Positions 1 to 13,105 are shown, numbered from the stretch's first letter. The stretch: DNA of 64,000 bases from Arenicola marina (GCA_964019135.1 OZ025261.1:36632820-36696819); one strand, 5' to 3'. Notes: generated by a model not told the origin, from the sequence alone. A program made the numbers and translations.

Positions 1-165
1 CTTAGGTGTGGTGGTTAGCGCATGTGGGTCGGAGAGGCGAGGCAGAGATCTTACTCATGTTCGTGGGTTAGCCCTCCATGCTGTAGAGTAGGGTGTTACT
101 CCTCAATACACGATTCCTTCCTGCCTTGCCAGATTCCTATGACCCGATATGACCCCGCAGGTCAT
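1..165 (+). repeat. possible decayed SINE fragment at window edge
   Basis: Short stretches here resemble, in the same order, the body of the intact SINE at 45669-45926: a GTGGGTCGG box, a GAGTAGGG-GTTAC box, a TTCCTTC box and a terminal GATATGACC. The tRNA-like head is missing or lies outside the window. The matches are short and were judged by eye, so this is a weak call. Confidence 0.25.
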
Positions 166-3100
166 AGGTCCTTTTCAAGCCACACACCCAGCTGACCAAT
201 CAAATCAAAATACCCAAATACCTTCCCAGTTGGTGTCATCAGCAAATTTCACATTACCACAGTCCATGTGTACAACTTTGCTTTGTGTAAATACACTACC
301 GTTTGTGTATAACTCTGTATACAGAAGCTAAACTATATATGTGTACGCAAGTGGACACGAGTCAGCCAGTCACAGAGCCGTCTTTGTGCGCCAACGGGAT
401 TGTTTACTGACAGCCGAAGTCCAATATCTTTCCTGGACGCCAAATCACTGAATGTCACATGTGCCATCTTATTCTGTTGTCTTGCCTACTATTTGCTGTT
501 ATTTCAAGGCGAAGAACGTCGATCGCAGTATTTTATTAAACTTTGAGCTGCTTGGTTGGAACGAACGAATATATGATGGACAGGTTTTTCGAAGCTGACT
601 TTCGAACATGCTGTTGCATTTTTATTTCTTATTATCAAACATTTTAATTTGAAGTCCAGCTCCTAGGTCCAAAGGGACTTTCCAGTTATTAATCCCAAAA
701 TATTACGCCTTCACAAAAGAATACCCATTAGTTGTATTCGGGAGCACCATTATAAATATTGACCATTATCCCATAGACGACTTTGCAATAAGTCAAGATG
801 GCGTCATAATGACATGTTCTATCGACAACTATTGCCATCTATATAAAGGGAAAGTTAAAGGGAAAGTTATGTCTTTCGGATGTAACTTAGACAACCTCAT
901 TACTTGTATATAGGCCTTGCCACTAAGCCGGCAATATGATATTCATCTAAGCAGAAAAAAGATTTTCTCTTTCCGCCAGTCATGCTTTTTCTAAGAAGGC
1001 GTCTAATTGCGAAGTCGTGTATATGACGCTTTAAAATATTAAGATGTAGTCAGAGGCGAATATTCGACGTTTCGTGACGTAAAGTTCCTATTTGAAGAAC
1101 TGCTGCGCTGTGCGCATGAGACAGGCAGTCATACTATTTCTTTTGTTTCGAAACTCCGTTACGAAACATCCCTAGTTAAAACGCTATTCCATATATTATG
1201 AAATCAGTACATCGAAAGCCTACTGGTTACTTCCGAACTTAAAAATACCAATTCATCTAAATATTTACATAAACTCTTCACCTGCCTGTATTTAGCAACT
1301 AAACCGAAACGTAAATCTGCGTCTCAATTGGAACGAAAATGATGGCTTTGATCGTTTAGAGTTGATACCCGAGTTTGTACAGATGTCGCGACTAAGACGT
1401 GCCACATTTATCACACTATGAGCCAAATAATTTGCACAAGCACCCAGGTTGCTTCAATATTTACTCTGCTGTTGGTATATTCTGTTAAGTTTACGTAATA
1501 CTTGATCCTGTAGCTGGCCTTTAACATTCCACGGCGCTGAAAACTACAAACTAACTCTTCGGTAAGATCGCAACTGCCAAACTGGATTTTTCTCATACGA
1601 TATTCATCCTAATTGTTAACAGTTACCGCTCATGACTTTTCATAGAGTCCTTTATTGATATGAACCAAACGCGCGTAAAGAAATTATTGATGTATTTATG
1701 GTCTTTATAAGATAAGGTAAAATAAGATCCAGCTTCAATTAATCGTCGGTGTATCAAAATCAACAATAAACATAAACTGAAGTGTTATTGATCCACATAA
1801 ATTCTGAAGAAAAAAAACAACTGCCGTTTGCGACAAAAAATAAGAAGGGCGATTTGTGAAAGTTATTTTGGGGGCATACGTGTGAGAAAAGGTAGTTATG
1901 TATGATATGCATTTATCGCATGTATGCCAGCTCAACAAAGAGTGTAACATAATACACTCTTTGAGTTGAGCCTTAACTTTGCACACATATCTTTGATACG
2001 CTTCTCGTAGCAACGGTTGCGATTGAACTAGTTTCAGATCGATCCAAGCACTAATAATTATTCAGTCTTACCACTTACCATTGTTTAATAGGAGAACTTG
2101 TGTTGTAACTGTTAGGTGTCATCCAAGTATCCAATTATCATGGGGATCGTGTAAAGACATGGGACTTTCCGTTGGCCTTCCTGGTGAAGGCGTGGAAGCC
2201 AGAGCCAGGATGGATCTATCTGTTACACGTACATTGGTTACAACGCGCACGGTGTTTGATTACAATAAAACGTGCCTTGTGCAACGCGTGACGTGAATGG
2301 CGACTAACGATTGTGTATCTACGATAAGTCATCCGCAGATTTCGTGCTGACTAAATATTGCTTCAGGATGATACCGAGGTGGGATAACAACCATATAATA
2401 ATAAAGTGGGTTATATATGCCACTCCAGGAGAGGCGATGATGGCCGTCTATAAAGGCAGCATAGGGTCCCCAGCGCCGTCGCACCTGGCGTTGTGGTGCC
2501 GGGCTATTTGATGACGCTAAGCACATGATTTATCAGCCGTATGTGGTACAAATGTTTGCTAGTTATAAATGCTGAAGTAGCGTGAAAACCCACTAGATGT
2601 TTGTAGCTAATGCCTAGCCATTCGCGAAAATGGCCCGCTCTGAGTTTTCACGCACATTAAGACACATGTACCACAGATTAATATATGCAATAAAAGCGAC
2701 TTCTGCCACTTGTCATCGTTGCATCAATGCCTCATTATATCGTGGAACAATTAACATTGAATATTATCAATTACTGTCGTGTCAATTATCAGCTTATTCG
2801 GAATTTTTGTTTAAGGGGTGGGGGGGGAGGGGGAGGGGTATTAGCATATAATTATGGGACCATAACGGCAGCAATTAAAGGACAGTTGTGTCCATATTTA
2901 GACCAATCTTGGACAAATTAGGGATGCGCGATAAGCCAAGGGTAACTGATATCAGACCTACAGTGCAACCGCGGAACGGCTGATATCATTAATAGACCTA
3001 GGACTTGAAAATAACGGGCAACTTTCACTTCGAGTTGACATCAAGTTATAGTTACTATTAGTAGCACATCGCATCCGCTTTCGTTGAAATAATTTGCCAC

Positions 3101-4871
3101 GATTATTGCCCCCACCCGTTCGGATCCCAAACAGTGCAGCCGGACCTCGTACGGTTGGACAGCGCGGAGGGAAACAGGAGAAACAGGATGTTGTACAGTA
3201 GTCAGTGGGGCCTCGCTACTGTCATGCGGCTACAAATGGCGACGCCACCAGCAGCTGCCGTACATAGTGACACCACCGGCTCACATTACCCAGTTGCAAT
3301 GACTGTAATCGCTTACCGTAAAACATGCGCTATATGATTGTATAACTATCCAATATATATTCTCTCTCGTTCTCAGATTAGGAGCTTATGTCCGAAAAAA
3401 TACAAGGTCTTATCATGGTGGATAAATATACGTTTTGTCTACTTTATATCGCTATACGTGGTGTACTCACCCAGAAAGTCAAAATCTAACTTCTGTTTTC
3501 TTCACCGGATGGACACAGTTATACACCAAGAAGAGTAATCCAGAATCTCCTAAATATTTGTATGAACTAGTCCGGATTTTCTCGCACTTTCTCACTTAGA
3601 CTGTAGGCCTAGATCCCATCTTCTGCGCCGGAGAGATTGTCATAATATATTCACCATAAGACATGTGACCGAGGAATGCAGTGACGTAGCAGCTCCACTT
3701 TCCCATTGGTTGATATCTGTCACGTGAATGCTCATCTCTGCGGAGGCCAACCGGTTTTTTTTTCTGGGCGCCGCCCTAGGGCTTTCTGTACGTATGGTGG
3801 GTGGGTGGGTGGGGCTGGTGCCCGGACCCTGTGGGTCGGGCTGGTGCCCGGACCGTGTGGGTCGGGCTGGTGCCGGGGCCCTCTCGCTTGGACGGACTGA
3901 TGTCCCTCGTTGCAAGGCGTCCGCGTGTTTTACTGATGATGCACGGAGGCTGGACATGAGGGTAGGAGGGTAGTGGGTGGAGGGATGGTTGTGGCGGGTG
4001 TGTGTGTGTGGGGGGGGGGGGGGATGAGGTGCGAGACTTACAATAATAAATTGTAAATATAATATGTCCCGGATATGACATCATTTTACTTGTCCTGGAA
4101 CAAAAAAGGACATGTTAAAAAACTAGCGTGCCATGACGTAATTCGGCCACATATATAATTGTGATAAGCAAACTTAACGTAGGCTTATTTCACCCACCAA
4201 CCAACAAGCTATACGAGTCTTACTTTGTGGGATTATCGTGACTGGAGCAGCTCTGCCTGGAGGAAGTGTCGGAGCTACTACTGTAAATGTATATCTTCAC
4301 CGGTATATATACACATATATACAGTCAGCATGGCGAAGGTAACTTTGCCGCCGGCCGCCTCACTACCATGTATCCGGATGGTATCACTCCGCGTCGAGGC
4401 GAAGCCCCGTATGATAACAAATATTCGCGCCACTTCGGCAAGACATCACCCCGCCTCGCGATGTCTCCTGCCGCGAGTGTATGCCACGATGGTATGGTCT
4501 GCCGAGAGCGGGGCTGTCCCAATCATATAAACAGCGGCCTATCCAGGGGAGGAACGGGTCAGCAGTGGCGGTTGCTCTCTCGGTGTATATAGGAGAGAAG
4601 TGTTCGACGATATATAGAGCAGCATATCTGCGACCGTATCCAATAAAGCTGATTTAGTAAATACATATTGATTAATTTCTTACATGTTTTTGTATGGTCT
4701 TTTGCCATGATATTAAATTTAAAATGTTTTCCAAATGTGTTTAATGGTACATTTTGATAGGCTTGACATACATATGTTATCTCCTTGCATCTTTGTGCAA
4801 TTGTCAACGCTATTTTCATCGGGCAAGAACATTGAAATGTTGACATGAAACGCAAGATACATTATGTAGTT
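166..4871. other. no gene recognised
   Basis: No reading frame above about 105 codons and no recognisable protein domain was seen on either strand. The stretch is AT-rich unique-looking DNA with a few low-complexity islands: a G-rich run near 2818-2836, a 26-bp GC-rich tandem repeat at 3811-3880 and a poly-G run at about 4010-4023. Single short exons of a dispersed gene cannot be excluded. Confidence 0.5.
3811..3880. repeat. 26-bp GC-rich tandem repeat, about 2.7 copies
   Basis: The unit beginning CTGGTGCCCGGACC starts at 3815, 3841 and 3867. It creates overlapping proline/glycine-rich frames of 64-105 codons on both strands that are best read as repeat artefacts. Confidence 0.75.
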
Positions 4872-6565
4872 AAACCGTAAATATCGGATGAAAGATCGCG
4901 TTGTTGATGCACAGTCGTAATCCCCAGAGAAAAGAGCCCTTTGGTAATGCAGTTTTGCAAGTATTGTTGAAAAGATCGTGTTGATAATGCAGTTTTGTGG
5001 TTTTCGGAGAAAAGATCGTGTTGACAATGCAGCGCCGTAATTATCGAAGGAAAGACCGAGTTGTTAATGCAGTGCAACCATTCTCATAGAAAATATCGTG
5101 TTGATAACGCAGTGCCGTAATTATCAGGGAAAATATCGTGTTGATAATGCAGTGCCGTAATAATCAGGGAAAATATCGCGTTGATAATGCAGTGCCGTAA
5201 TTATCAGGGAAAATATCGTGTTGATAATGCAGTGCCGTAATTATCAGGGAAAATATCGTGTTGATAACGCAGTGCCGTAATTAACAGGGAAAATATCGTG
5301 TTGATAATGCAGTGCAGTAATTATCAGGGAAAATATCGTGTTGATAATGCAGTGCCGTAATTATCAGGGAAAATATCGTGTTGATAACGCAGTGCCGTAA
5401 TTATCAGGGAAAATATCGTGTTGATAATGCAGTGCCGTAATTATCAGGGAAAATATCGTGTTGATAACGCAGTGCCGTAATTATCAGGGAAAATATCGTG
5501 TTGATAATGCAGTGCCGTAATTATCAGGGAAAATATCGTGTTGATAATGCAGTGCCGTAATTATCAGGGAAAATATCGTGTTGATAATGCAGTGCCGTAA
5601 TTATCAGGGAAAATATCGTGTTGATAATGCAGTGCCGTAATTATCAGGGAAAATATCGTGTTGATAATGCAGTGCCGTAATTATCAGGGAAAATATCGTG
5701 TTGATAATGCAGTGCCGTAATTATCAGGGAAAATATCGTGTTGATAATGCAGTGCCGTAATTATCAGGGAAAATATCGTGTTGATAACGCAGTGCCGTAA
5801 TTATCAGGGGAAATATCGTGTTGATAATGCAGTGCCGTAATTATCAGGGAAAATATCGTGTTGATAACGCAGTGCCGTAATTATCAGGGAAAATATCGTG
5901 TTGATAATGCAGTGCCGTAATTATCAGGGAAAATATCGTGTTGATAATGCAGTGCCGTAATTATCAGGGAAAATATCGTGTTGATAATGCAGTGCCGTAA
6001 TTATCAGGGAAAATATCGTGTTGATAATGCAGTGCCGTAATTATCAGGGAAAATATCGTGTTGATAATGCAGTGCCGTAATTATCAGGGAAAATATCGTG
6101 TTGATAATGCAGTGCCGTAATTATCAGGGAAAATATCGTGTTGATAATGCAGTGCCGTAATTATCAGGGAAAATATCGTGTTGATAACGCAGTGCCGTAA
6201 TTATCAGGGAAAATATCGTGTTGATAATGCAGTGCCGTAATTATCAGGGAAAATATCGTGTTGATAACGCAGTGCCGTAATTATCAGGGAAAATATCGTG
6301 TTGATAATGCAGTGCCGTAATTATCAGGGAAAATATCGTGTTGATAATGCAGTGCCGTAATTATCAGGGAAAATATCGTGTTGATAATGCAGTGCCGTAA
6401 TTATCAGGGAAAATATCGTGTTGATAATGCAGTGCCGTAATTATCAGGGAAAATATCGTGTTGATAACGCAGTGCCGTAATTATCAGGGAAAATATCGTG
6501 TTGATAATGCAGTGCCGTAATTATCAGGGAAAATATCGTGTTGATAATGCAGTGCCGTAATAATC
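4872..6565. repeat. 40-bp satellite array, about 42 copies
   Basis: A 40-bp monomer (TTGATAATGCAGTGCCGTAA followed by TTATCAGGGAAAATATCGTG) repeats without interruption. The left edge (4872-5100) is degenerate, while the centre is nearly identical between copies apart from an alternating ATAATGC/ATAACGC variant, the pattern expected of an array homogenised from within. Each monomer contains a short inverted repeat, TGATAAT and ATTATCA, separated by 11 nt. Spacers are not unique, so it is not a CRISPR array. No coding function is apparent. Confidence 0.95.
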
Positions 6566-6584
6566 GGAACACGCAAAGGGGGAA

Positions 6585-7265
6585 CAGCAATGGTACCAAC
6601 CGAGGAACGAAGCGCCACCTAGCGAATGAGCGGGTTCGGGTGCCAACACGGCGTTTGTCATTCGGTTCTCGTGCACGGTGCGAGAGTATAACCTTCTGAT
6701 TGCAAACATACATCGCAAGACAAAGATGATTCGTTTAGCTTGGCGTGGGTCGCAACCTTGACGAAAAATAGCGAGAGTGGGAGAGGAGAGATCTGTCTCG
6801 GTCATGAGACCCATGCCCCCCCCCCTCCCCCGCCCCCGTCCCCCCCACACACACACCACACTGGATGCGATGTATTCTAATCGTTTCCTGTTATCCATGT
6901 CAGGCAAGCTACGGATTGCAGTCATCACAAATTGCATGTATAATTTAGATTAGGGAAAGGAATAGGGATGGTTGAATAGGGATGGTTAAATAGGGATGGT
7001 TGAATAGGGATGGTTGGGGGGAGCAGCCACAGATGGATTTCTGGAATATAACCCCCCTAGACACACCCACACACCCCCAACGATATATTTTCGAATTCAC
7101 CCGGCATCGGTAGGTGAAATTAACAAACACAAAAGGTCCACACGTAAGTCACACGTGATCCAAGTCGAGAATATACAAATATGGTTTGGCAGGAAATGAT
7201 ATTGAACGGCGGGAAATACCAGAAGCCAGCTACGGTCATACTTATCCATTAAAGCAATATATTCC
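6585..7265. repeat. diverged segmental duplication, copy 1
   Basis: Landmarks of this segment recur in the same order at 7975-8465: GGCGTTTGTCATTCGGT followed by CTCGTGCAC, then a C-rich tract, then a CACGTGA-type box, then CGGGAAATACC-GAAGCCAG with GGT(A)CATA. Spacing differs and the copies are clearly diverged. No coding potential was recognised. Confidence 0.55.
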
Positions 7266-7814
7266 GTAATTGTTTGTATTACCAACCTCTTCTCCATGTC
7301 AAATAAGTACATTCTGTCTTGAGTTTAAATCCTAAAAGCCTGCGGGCTATCCGCAGAGAAGCATTTTGGTCAACGGAACAGAAGTTGGTGGCCGGCTTTA
7401 TATCCCTACGCGCCTGTTCGCAGTTCGCTATTTTGTGTGTCATGCCGACCGCGGCTCGCTATCACATCCGCGCGCGATAAAAATAAACCGCGCAGTTTTA
7501 TGCTGAAAGGTTTGTTTTGCAGACTCAAGGAGACATAAAAACATATGGATCATAAATTTTGAGATAAGTTAGTCTTGGTTCTAAATTGTGCGAGATCAAA
7601 ATGGCGCATGTAAGCATATTGCTTTAACCTGCATTGGTCCTCGTGGAGTCGTTTCCATGTGAAATGTGCGGAGATTCCCTGCCGATATACAACAAAAAGC
7701 ATAATTCATAACCATACATACGTTTCGCTATCGCATTCTATTCCTTCAGGGAGTGTCGCCGCAAAGTGGCTGATTCTTGCAAACTATGTGTAAATAAAAA
7801 TGTGATGTTGTGAA

Positions 7815-8015
7815 CTCGGGCGACAACTCGGCGTTTGTCATTCGTTACAAGCGGAGGCACGCAGCGCCACCTGGCGATTGAATGGGCTCGGGCGCCAGCT
7901 CGGAGTTTGTCATTCGTTACGAGCGGAGGCACAAAGCGCCACCTATCGACTGAATGGGCTTGGGTTGGCATCCCGGACCCCTCACTCGGCGTTTGTCATT
8001 CGGTCCTCGTGCACT
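7815..8015. repeat. 72-bp tandem repeat, about 2.5 copies
   Basis: The unit runs from TCGGGCG through GTTTGTCATTCGTTAC and AGCGCCACCT to GAATGGGC, starting at about 7816 and 7888, with a partial third copy. The same unit occurs once more at about 6600-6680. Each copy has an AGCGCCACCT box whose complement resembles the core of the vertebrate CTCF site; that resemblance is only suggestive. Confidence 0.7.
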
Positions 8016-8465
8016 TTGCAAGCGAATCACCTACCGACTCCAAAGCTCGGATAGCAAGTCCATCCTTTATGTTAGAGCCGACGAAAAGAATTTTTGCAGT
8101 AGCCGTGAACCATACGTGAGCTATGCGGAAACTATGATTCTCTCTAAGAGAACGACCGATATTAGATAATGGAAAGGAGGAATAGCGTGGGGCGGGGATC
8201 GAGTAAGGATCTAGCCAAACAAACGACCCCATGCATTCTCCACCGTCCCCACCCTCCCTGCACCCTCCCCATGCACAAATACAATTCAAACCATGCCTGT
8301 ACCCTCATAGCGTGACTGACACGTATGATCCGCACGTGAGTTACTCGTGTACCAGAATGTAATAGTATTGTTTAAAATGTCACAGTCGGAAATATATTGA
8401 ACAGTTCGGAAAAAAGCGGGAAATACCGGAAGCCAGTTGGTAGTCATAATTATCGATTAGTCTGC
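7975..8465. repeat. diverged segmental duplication, copy 2
   Basis: This is the partner of 6585-7265; see that entry for the shared landmarks. The GGCGTTTGTCATTCGG box lies at about 7987 and the CGGGAAATACCGGAAGCCAG box at about 8418. Confidence 0.5.
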
Positions 8466-10344
8466 CTGTTTCCTCTCGGAGTGGTTTTCAGTTGCGATAA
8501 TGGTGTATCAAGGTGATGCTGCAAAAAAATGCATTACTCATACTACGTACCATAGAAACATTCTCGTTTTCCGCATAGACTCGAGCTCATGGCTTAAAAT
8601 ATGTCATTTAACATTACAAAAATTGCTTCATAATAATATATTATTAATTATAGCTCCTCTGTATACATGCTACATTATCCCCACATGTATTTGTCTTGTC
8701 AACTTAGGCAATGTCAGAAAAAAAATAAGATAATGCGAAGTGTAGTGAATGCGACATTAATTTAAGGGTGCACGAAGACATATATCAAATATATGGTGTT
8801 CTATATTTGTGCACAAAAGAGGTGTTCGTGCCATATTTCACTATATACCATTGCTCTTACTAAAATAATAATCAATTAAGCTATACGAGACGCTGAATCA
8901 GCATTTTCCGAAACGGCGTTTCCCTGTTGGTTTTCCCTCTGGTGGTTTTCTTCGTGTCATACAGAGGACGCTTGGTGCGTTATTGATCGTCGTCTGCTTT
9001 CACTTTTCACCCGCTCATGACGAGGAAACTGTTACTGAGCCATCGAAAATCAATATCCCTTGAACCACTTGTTCCTCAACTTATGGGAGTCTACGATATA
9101 TATAAGCCGGGCTTCCGCGAAGGAATTTTCAAAACAAATGCGTCTAGGTAATCTACAATTTCTCAGTGACGGGGCTGTTTCTTACAAATTTGAATCTTCA
9201 GGTTGCTGGACCATACCAACGGTTTTTTGTCGTGTCGTGTAAGCGAATAGCCGAAATACGTCGCAAAATGTGAGTATGCTGTAGGCTACATGCAAGTGGT
9301 ATGATAAGTGAACAAACAGATAACACATAGAATCGTAATATTACATGAATATGATATATATATATATATATAAATATATGTATGAAATTTCAATAACAAT
9401 TCCAATATCAATTAACAATTATTGATTAAGCTACCTATTCAGTTGCCTGATTTTTGTTAATCCGCCGATCGCTTTATAATTCTATTTGCCTGTGATGTTT
9501 ACTTCAGTTTGTCAAGACTCGGTGAATGACATACATAACCTACATCTGTCACTTCCTTTAATATATCGCCAAATCGATATATTTCTAGATGGGGCTCTGC
9601 CTATCCGGTTGCAGAAGCTTCTGGGATCAAGAAAGGGGGTAAGCGCAAAGAGATAAAAAGAGTATAAAGCTGAGCTGATTTAACTATGGTTATGCAGCAT
9701 ATTGTATTACATCCATAGAAAGCCAGCAACCAGCTGCCCCCTTCCATTCTTATGGCATGTAAGGGAAGTCTCTTTCATATACATGTATTCACCTAAAGGG
9801 GGAACTAAGAGGGTGCAACACCCATCAAATAGCTCCTCAACGCTCCAGTCACTCTCCCAGCATGGGGCGCTCTTTCTTGGCCGGTGACCTCAGCGAACTG
9901 TTTGCGTTTGCGTTTCCGATGTGCGTTTAATTAAATCGATTTTACATTTTCGATGAAGAATTTAGAAGCATTACAGATTTCAGTATTATGACAACTGATG
10001 TCCCAGAACGAATGATCTTCGGCCCGGGTTCTATTTTTTGGGCGCTTCGATCACGGCTTTAACCAAGATCAAATCAAAAATAGAGTTTGAAAAGAATACG
10101 GCACTAAATGAATGGAAAGCATTATGATACCAATAAGGACAGTGAGCCTTCTAAGTGATGCACAAGCGAAATGACGAATATTTCTACGGTTGAGCTCGCT
10201 TAAAATTTTCGCGATGATGGTTTTAACTCTGATGGTATATAATAATATGGGGCAAAGGGAGATCGATTTTGTCAATCGCGGTAAATAGTGGCCGACCGTA
10301 CAATTATAAAATCCCAGCTGGTCATACAAATTTTCTCTTTCCAG
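8466..10344. other. no gene recognised; probable intron or upstream region of the next gene
   Basis: Only short reading frames occur. A (TA)n tract lies at 9355-9372. The stretch ends in a good splice acceptor (pyrimidine-rich TTTTCTCTTTCCAG ending at 10344), so part of it is probably an intron. A short frame starting with ATG at 9861 (MGRSFLAGDLSEL...) could be an upstream exon, but nothing proves a link. Confidence 0.4.
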
Positions 10345-11917
10345 GTGGCTGGAGTCTCAACTACCTGCGTATTACAATTCGCTGTTGAAGTCGTTTGCCG
10401 GGGACCCCGTGCCGTTGATCCGTGGCCTGGAAAGCCTGAGAGCCAGGTCGCTGAGGTACGACCAGGGTGACCCAGCTATGACAAAAGCCTTGACTGCACT
10501 CACCGACGCCGTGGTAACCCATCTGACGAAGCTGGAGCCACGATTCCAAGGCGGAACCGCGGACATCGTCGGCGATATCCCCCGCGCAGCTAGTCACGCG
10601 GGGACGAAAACTCTGGAGGTGGGGTTCGTTGTTTGTCTGAGTGACGATGGGATCAGAGTTGGCGACGATTGGGCAGTCTATCTATTGCAGGATTCCCCTT
10701 GGTATCAGGTGTTTCAAATCTGGGAGAAGAGCGAGTCCGGGTACTACGCCAGCCCGTGGAAGCTCTCGGCTAAACGCTTCCTGGGGTATTTCAGCGAGCT
10801 GTTGCAGAGGGCTCTGGCGGTTGTAGACCTGCCTAATGGTCTGATCCACGGCGGAGTTCTCAGTCCCCGTTTCAGCGGCCTCAGGGGAAGGTCAGAAGAC
10901 TCAGTCTTTACACTGATATGGAACAATACACAGACGATAGCTGTGAAAATACGAGTGGCTTTCCCGGCAAAAGGAAAGACGAATACAACCATCGAGCAGC
11001 TCGTTCGCATCGCGAGCTCTTCGGGGAGAGCCTCATCGGACGCGACGCACGTGTACGTCGTGCCGACGCCAGAAGCCTGGCGCCCCAACACTGATGTCTT
11101 TATCGGTCGGTTATTTACCAATCTGGGCGCCGACAGTCGGCCTGTTCAGACCCTCAACGCTCTCCATGCGCTGTGTCGTCACTTCCTGCGCTGGGAACCC
11201 GGGAAAGATATCTCAGAAAGTCACTTGGAGCTTCTGCGAGCTAGCAGCAGCAGCCACGATAACGGAAAGCAGGACGTGCTCCAGAATTGCTTCGGGCGGC
11301 AGGATCACTTCTCGTGGATCGCCTTTGACCGCATCAACGCTTGCGTCAGGCGGTCTGTGGCGGCAGGACGGCTAGACTTCCCCAAGCAGTGGCTCCGGCG
11401 CTGGGAAAGTGGTCTGTACACCGACGAGATGTGGTTAGCCATTGACCTCGTTAACAAGGCCCACGTGTGCCCCACAACACGTGACAGTCGGGGACAGGAT
11501 GGCTGTCGCATATGCGGCTCCATAAGAAACCTTGTTACCAACAGGTGTAACCAACGTTGTGCTGACTCGCTCCACCCGACCGTTGCGGATGTGGTGAACG
11601 AGCCCGTCTGTCCTTTCATCGACGTCAACTACCAGTTCCTACAACACATGGTGCTCCGCGAGATGACGGAAGGCAGGATGCAGAGTGCGGCGCGAGGGTT
11701 GAACCCTCACCAGGTGGCTAGGCTGGTAGCCGACTTAGCCTGGGCTGTGAAGGACGGCAAGGCCATGAGAAACCCTCTGCTGACCAGTACGGCGGCCAGT
11801 GCTGCCCTTCCCATATACAGCCACGACGTCTTCTCTTCTGGTTTTCTGGAATCCCAACACAAGAAAGCCGTAGAGAGGCTGGTCAAAGTTATTGCGGACA
11901 AAGTCCAATGTCCTTAA
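10345..11917 (+). CDS. terminal exon of an unrecognised protein of at least 523 residues; possible Mab-21/cGLR-like fold
   Basis: A long GC-rich open frame with strongly coding character ends at the TAA at 11917. It is open upstream of the first TTG/ATG, and a splice acceptor at 10343-10344 gives an exon that starts by completing a split codon (WLESQLPAYYNSLLK...). So this is probably the last exon of a spliced gene whose earlier exons I could not find. No signal peptide or membrane segment was seen. Residues around 60-240 (helical, then LEVGFVVCLSDDG, then SAKRFLGYFSELLQRAL, then an IAVKIRVAF strand and a HVYVVP strand) follow the order seen in Mab-21/cGAS-like nucleotidyltransferases. The GS and E-x-D catalytic motifs are not evident (VGD and LEVG instead), so it could be an inactive relative or something unrelated. 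A cysteine cluster (HVCP...CRICG...CNQRC) lies near the middle of the C-terminal half. The stop is followed within about 12 bp by a minisatellite. Confidence 0.7.
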
Positions 11918-11927
11918 GCCGCGATAT

Positions 11928-13105
11928 AGCAGATGTAGCGAGGTAGCAGATGTAGCGAGGTAGCAGATGTAGCGAGGTAGCAGATGTAGCGAGGTAGCAG
12001 ATGTAGCGAGGTAGCAGATGTAGCGAGGTAGCAGATGTAGCGAGGTAGCAGATGTAGCGAGATAGCAGATGTAGCGAGATAGCAGATGTAGCGAGGTAGC
12101 AGATGTAGCGAGGTAGCAGATGTAGCGAGGTAGCAGATGTAGCGAGGTAGCAGATGTAGCGAGGTAGCAAGGTAGCCGATGTAGAGAAGTAACAGATGTA
12201 GAGAAGTAACAGATGTAGAGAAGTAACAGATGTAGCGAAGTAACAGATGTAGCGAAGTAACAGATGTAGCGAAGTAACAGATGTAGCGAAGTAACAGATG
12301 TAGCGAAGTAACAGATGTAGCGAAGTAACAGATGTAGCGAAGTAACAGATGTAGCGAAGTAACAGATGTAGCGAAGTAACAGATGTAGCGAAGTAACAGA
12401 TGTAGCGAAGTAACAGATGTAGCGAGGTAGCAGATGTAGCGAGGTAGCAGATGTAGCGAGGTAGCAGATGTAGCGAGGTAGCAGATGTAGCGAGGTAGCA
12501 GATGTAGCGAGGTAGCAGATGTAGCGAGGTAGCAGATGTAGCGAGGTAGCAGATGTAGCGAGGTAGCAGATGTAGCGAGGTAGCAGATGTAGCGAGGTAG
12601 CAGATGTAGCGAGGTAGCAGATGTAGCGAGGTAGCAGATGTAGCGAGGTAGCAGATGTAGCGAGGTAGCAGATGTAGCGAGGTAGCAGATGTAGCGAGGT
12701 AGCAGATGTAGCGAGGTAGCAGATGTAGCGAGGTAGCAGATGTAGCGAGGTAGCAGATGTAGCGAGGTAGCAGATGTAGCGAGGTAGCAGATGTAGCGAG
12801 GTAGCAGATGTAGCGAGGTAGCAGATGTAGCGAGGTAGCAGATGTAGCGAGGTAGCAGATGTAGCGAGGTAGCAGATGTAGCGAGGTAGCAGATGTAGCG
12901 AGGTAGCAGATGTAGCGAGGTAGCAGATGTAGCGAGGTAGCAGATGTAGCGAGGTAGCAGATGTAGCGAGGTAGCAGATGTAGCGACGTAGCAGATGTAA
13001 CGAGGTAACAGATGTAACGAGGTAACAGATGTAGCGAGGTAGCAGATGTAGCGTTATAGCGGTGTAACAGATGTAGCGATATAGCAGATGTAGCGATGTT
13101 GCAAA
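11928..13105. repeat. 17-bp minisatellite, about 69 copies
   Basis: Unit GCAGATGTAGCGAGGTA. The array has block structure: G-type units (GAGGTAGCA) at 11928-12175, an A-type block (GAAGTAACA) at about 12180-12425, then G-type again to about 12990, then degenerate units to 13105. A conversion or expansion inside the array is the simple explanation. It abuts the stop codon at 11917. Confidence 0.95.

Noticed and set aside
3640..3957. 105-codon proline-rich minus-strand frame and plus-strand shadows
   Set aside because: Produced by the 26-bp GC-rich tandem repeat.
4872..6565. Regular 40-bp repeats as a CRISPR array
   Set aside because: There are no unique spacers, no cas genes, and the context is eukaryotic.
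6524..6937. 137-codon minus-strand frame
   Set aside because: It runs across satellite and poly-C low-complexity sequence; its composition is non-coding.
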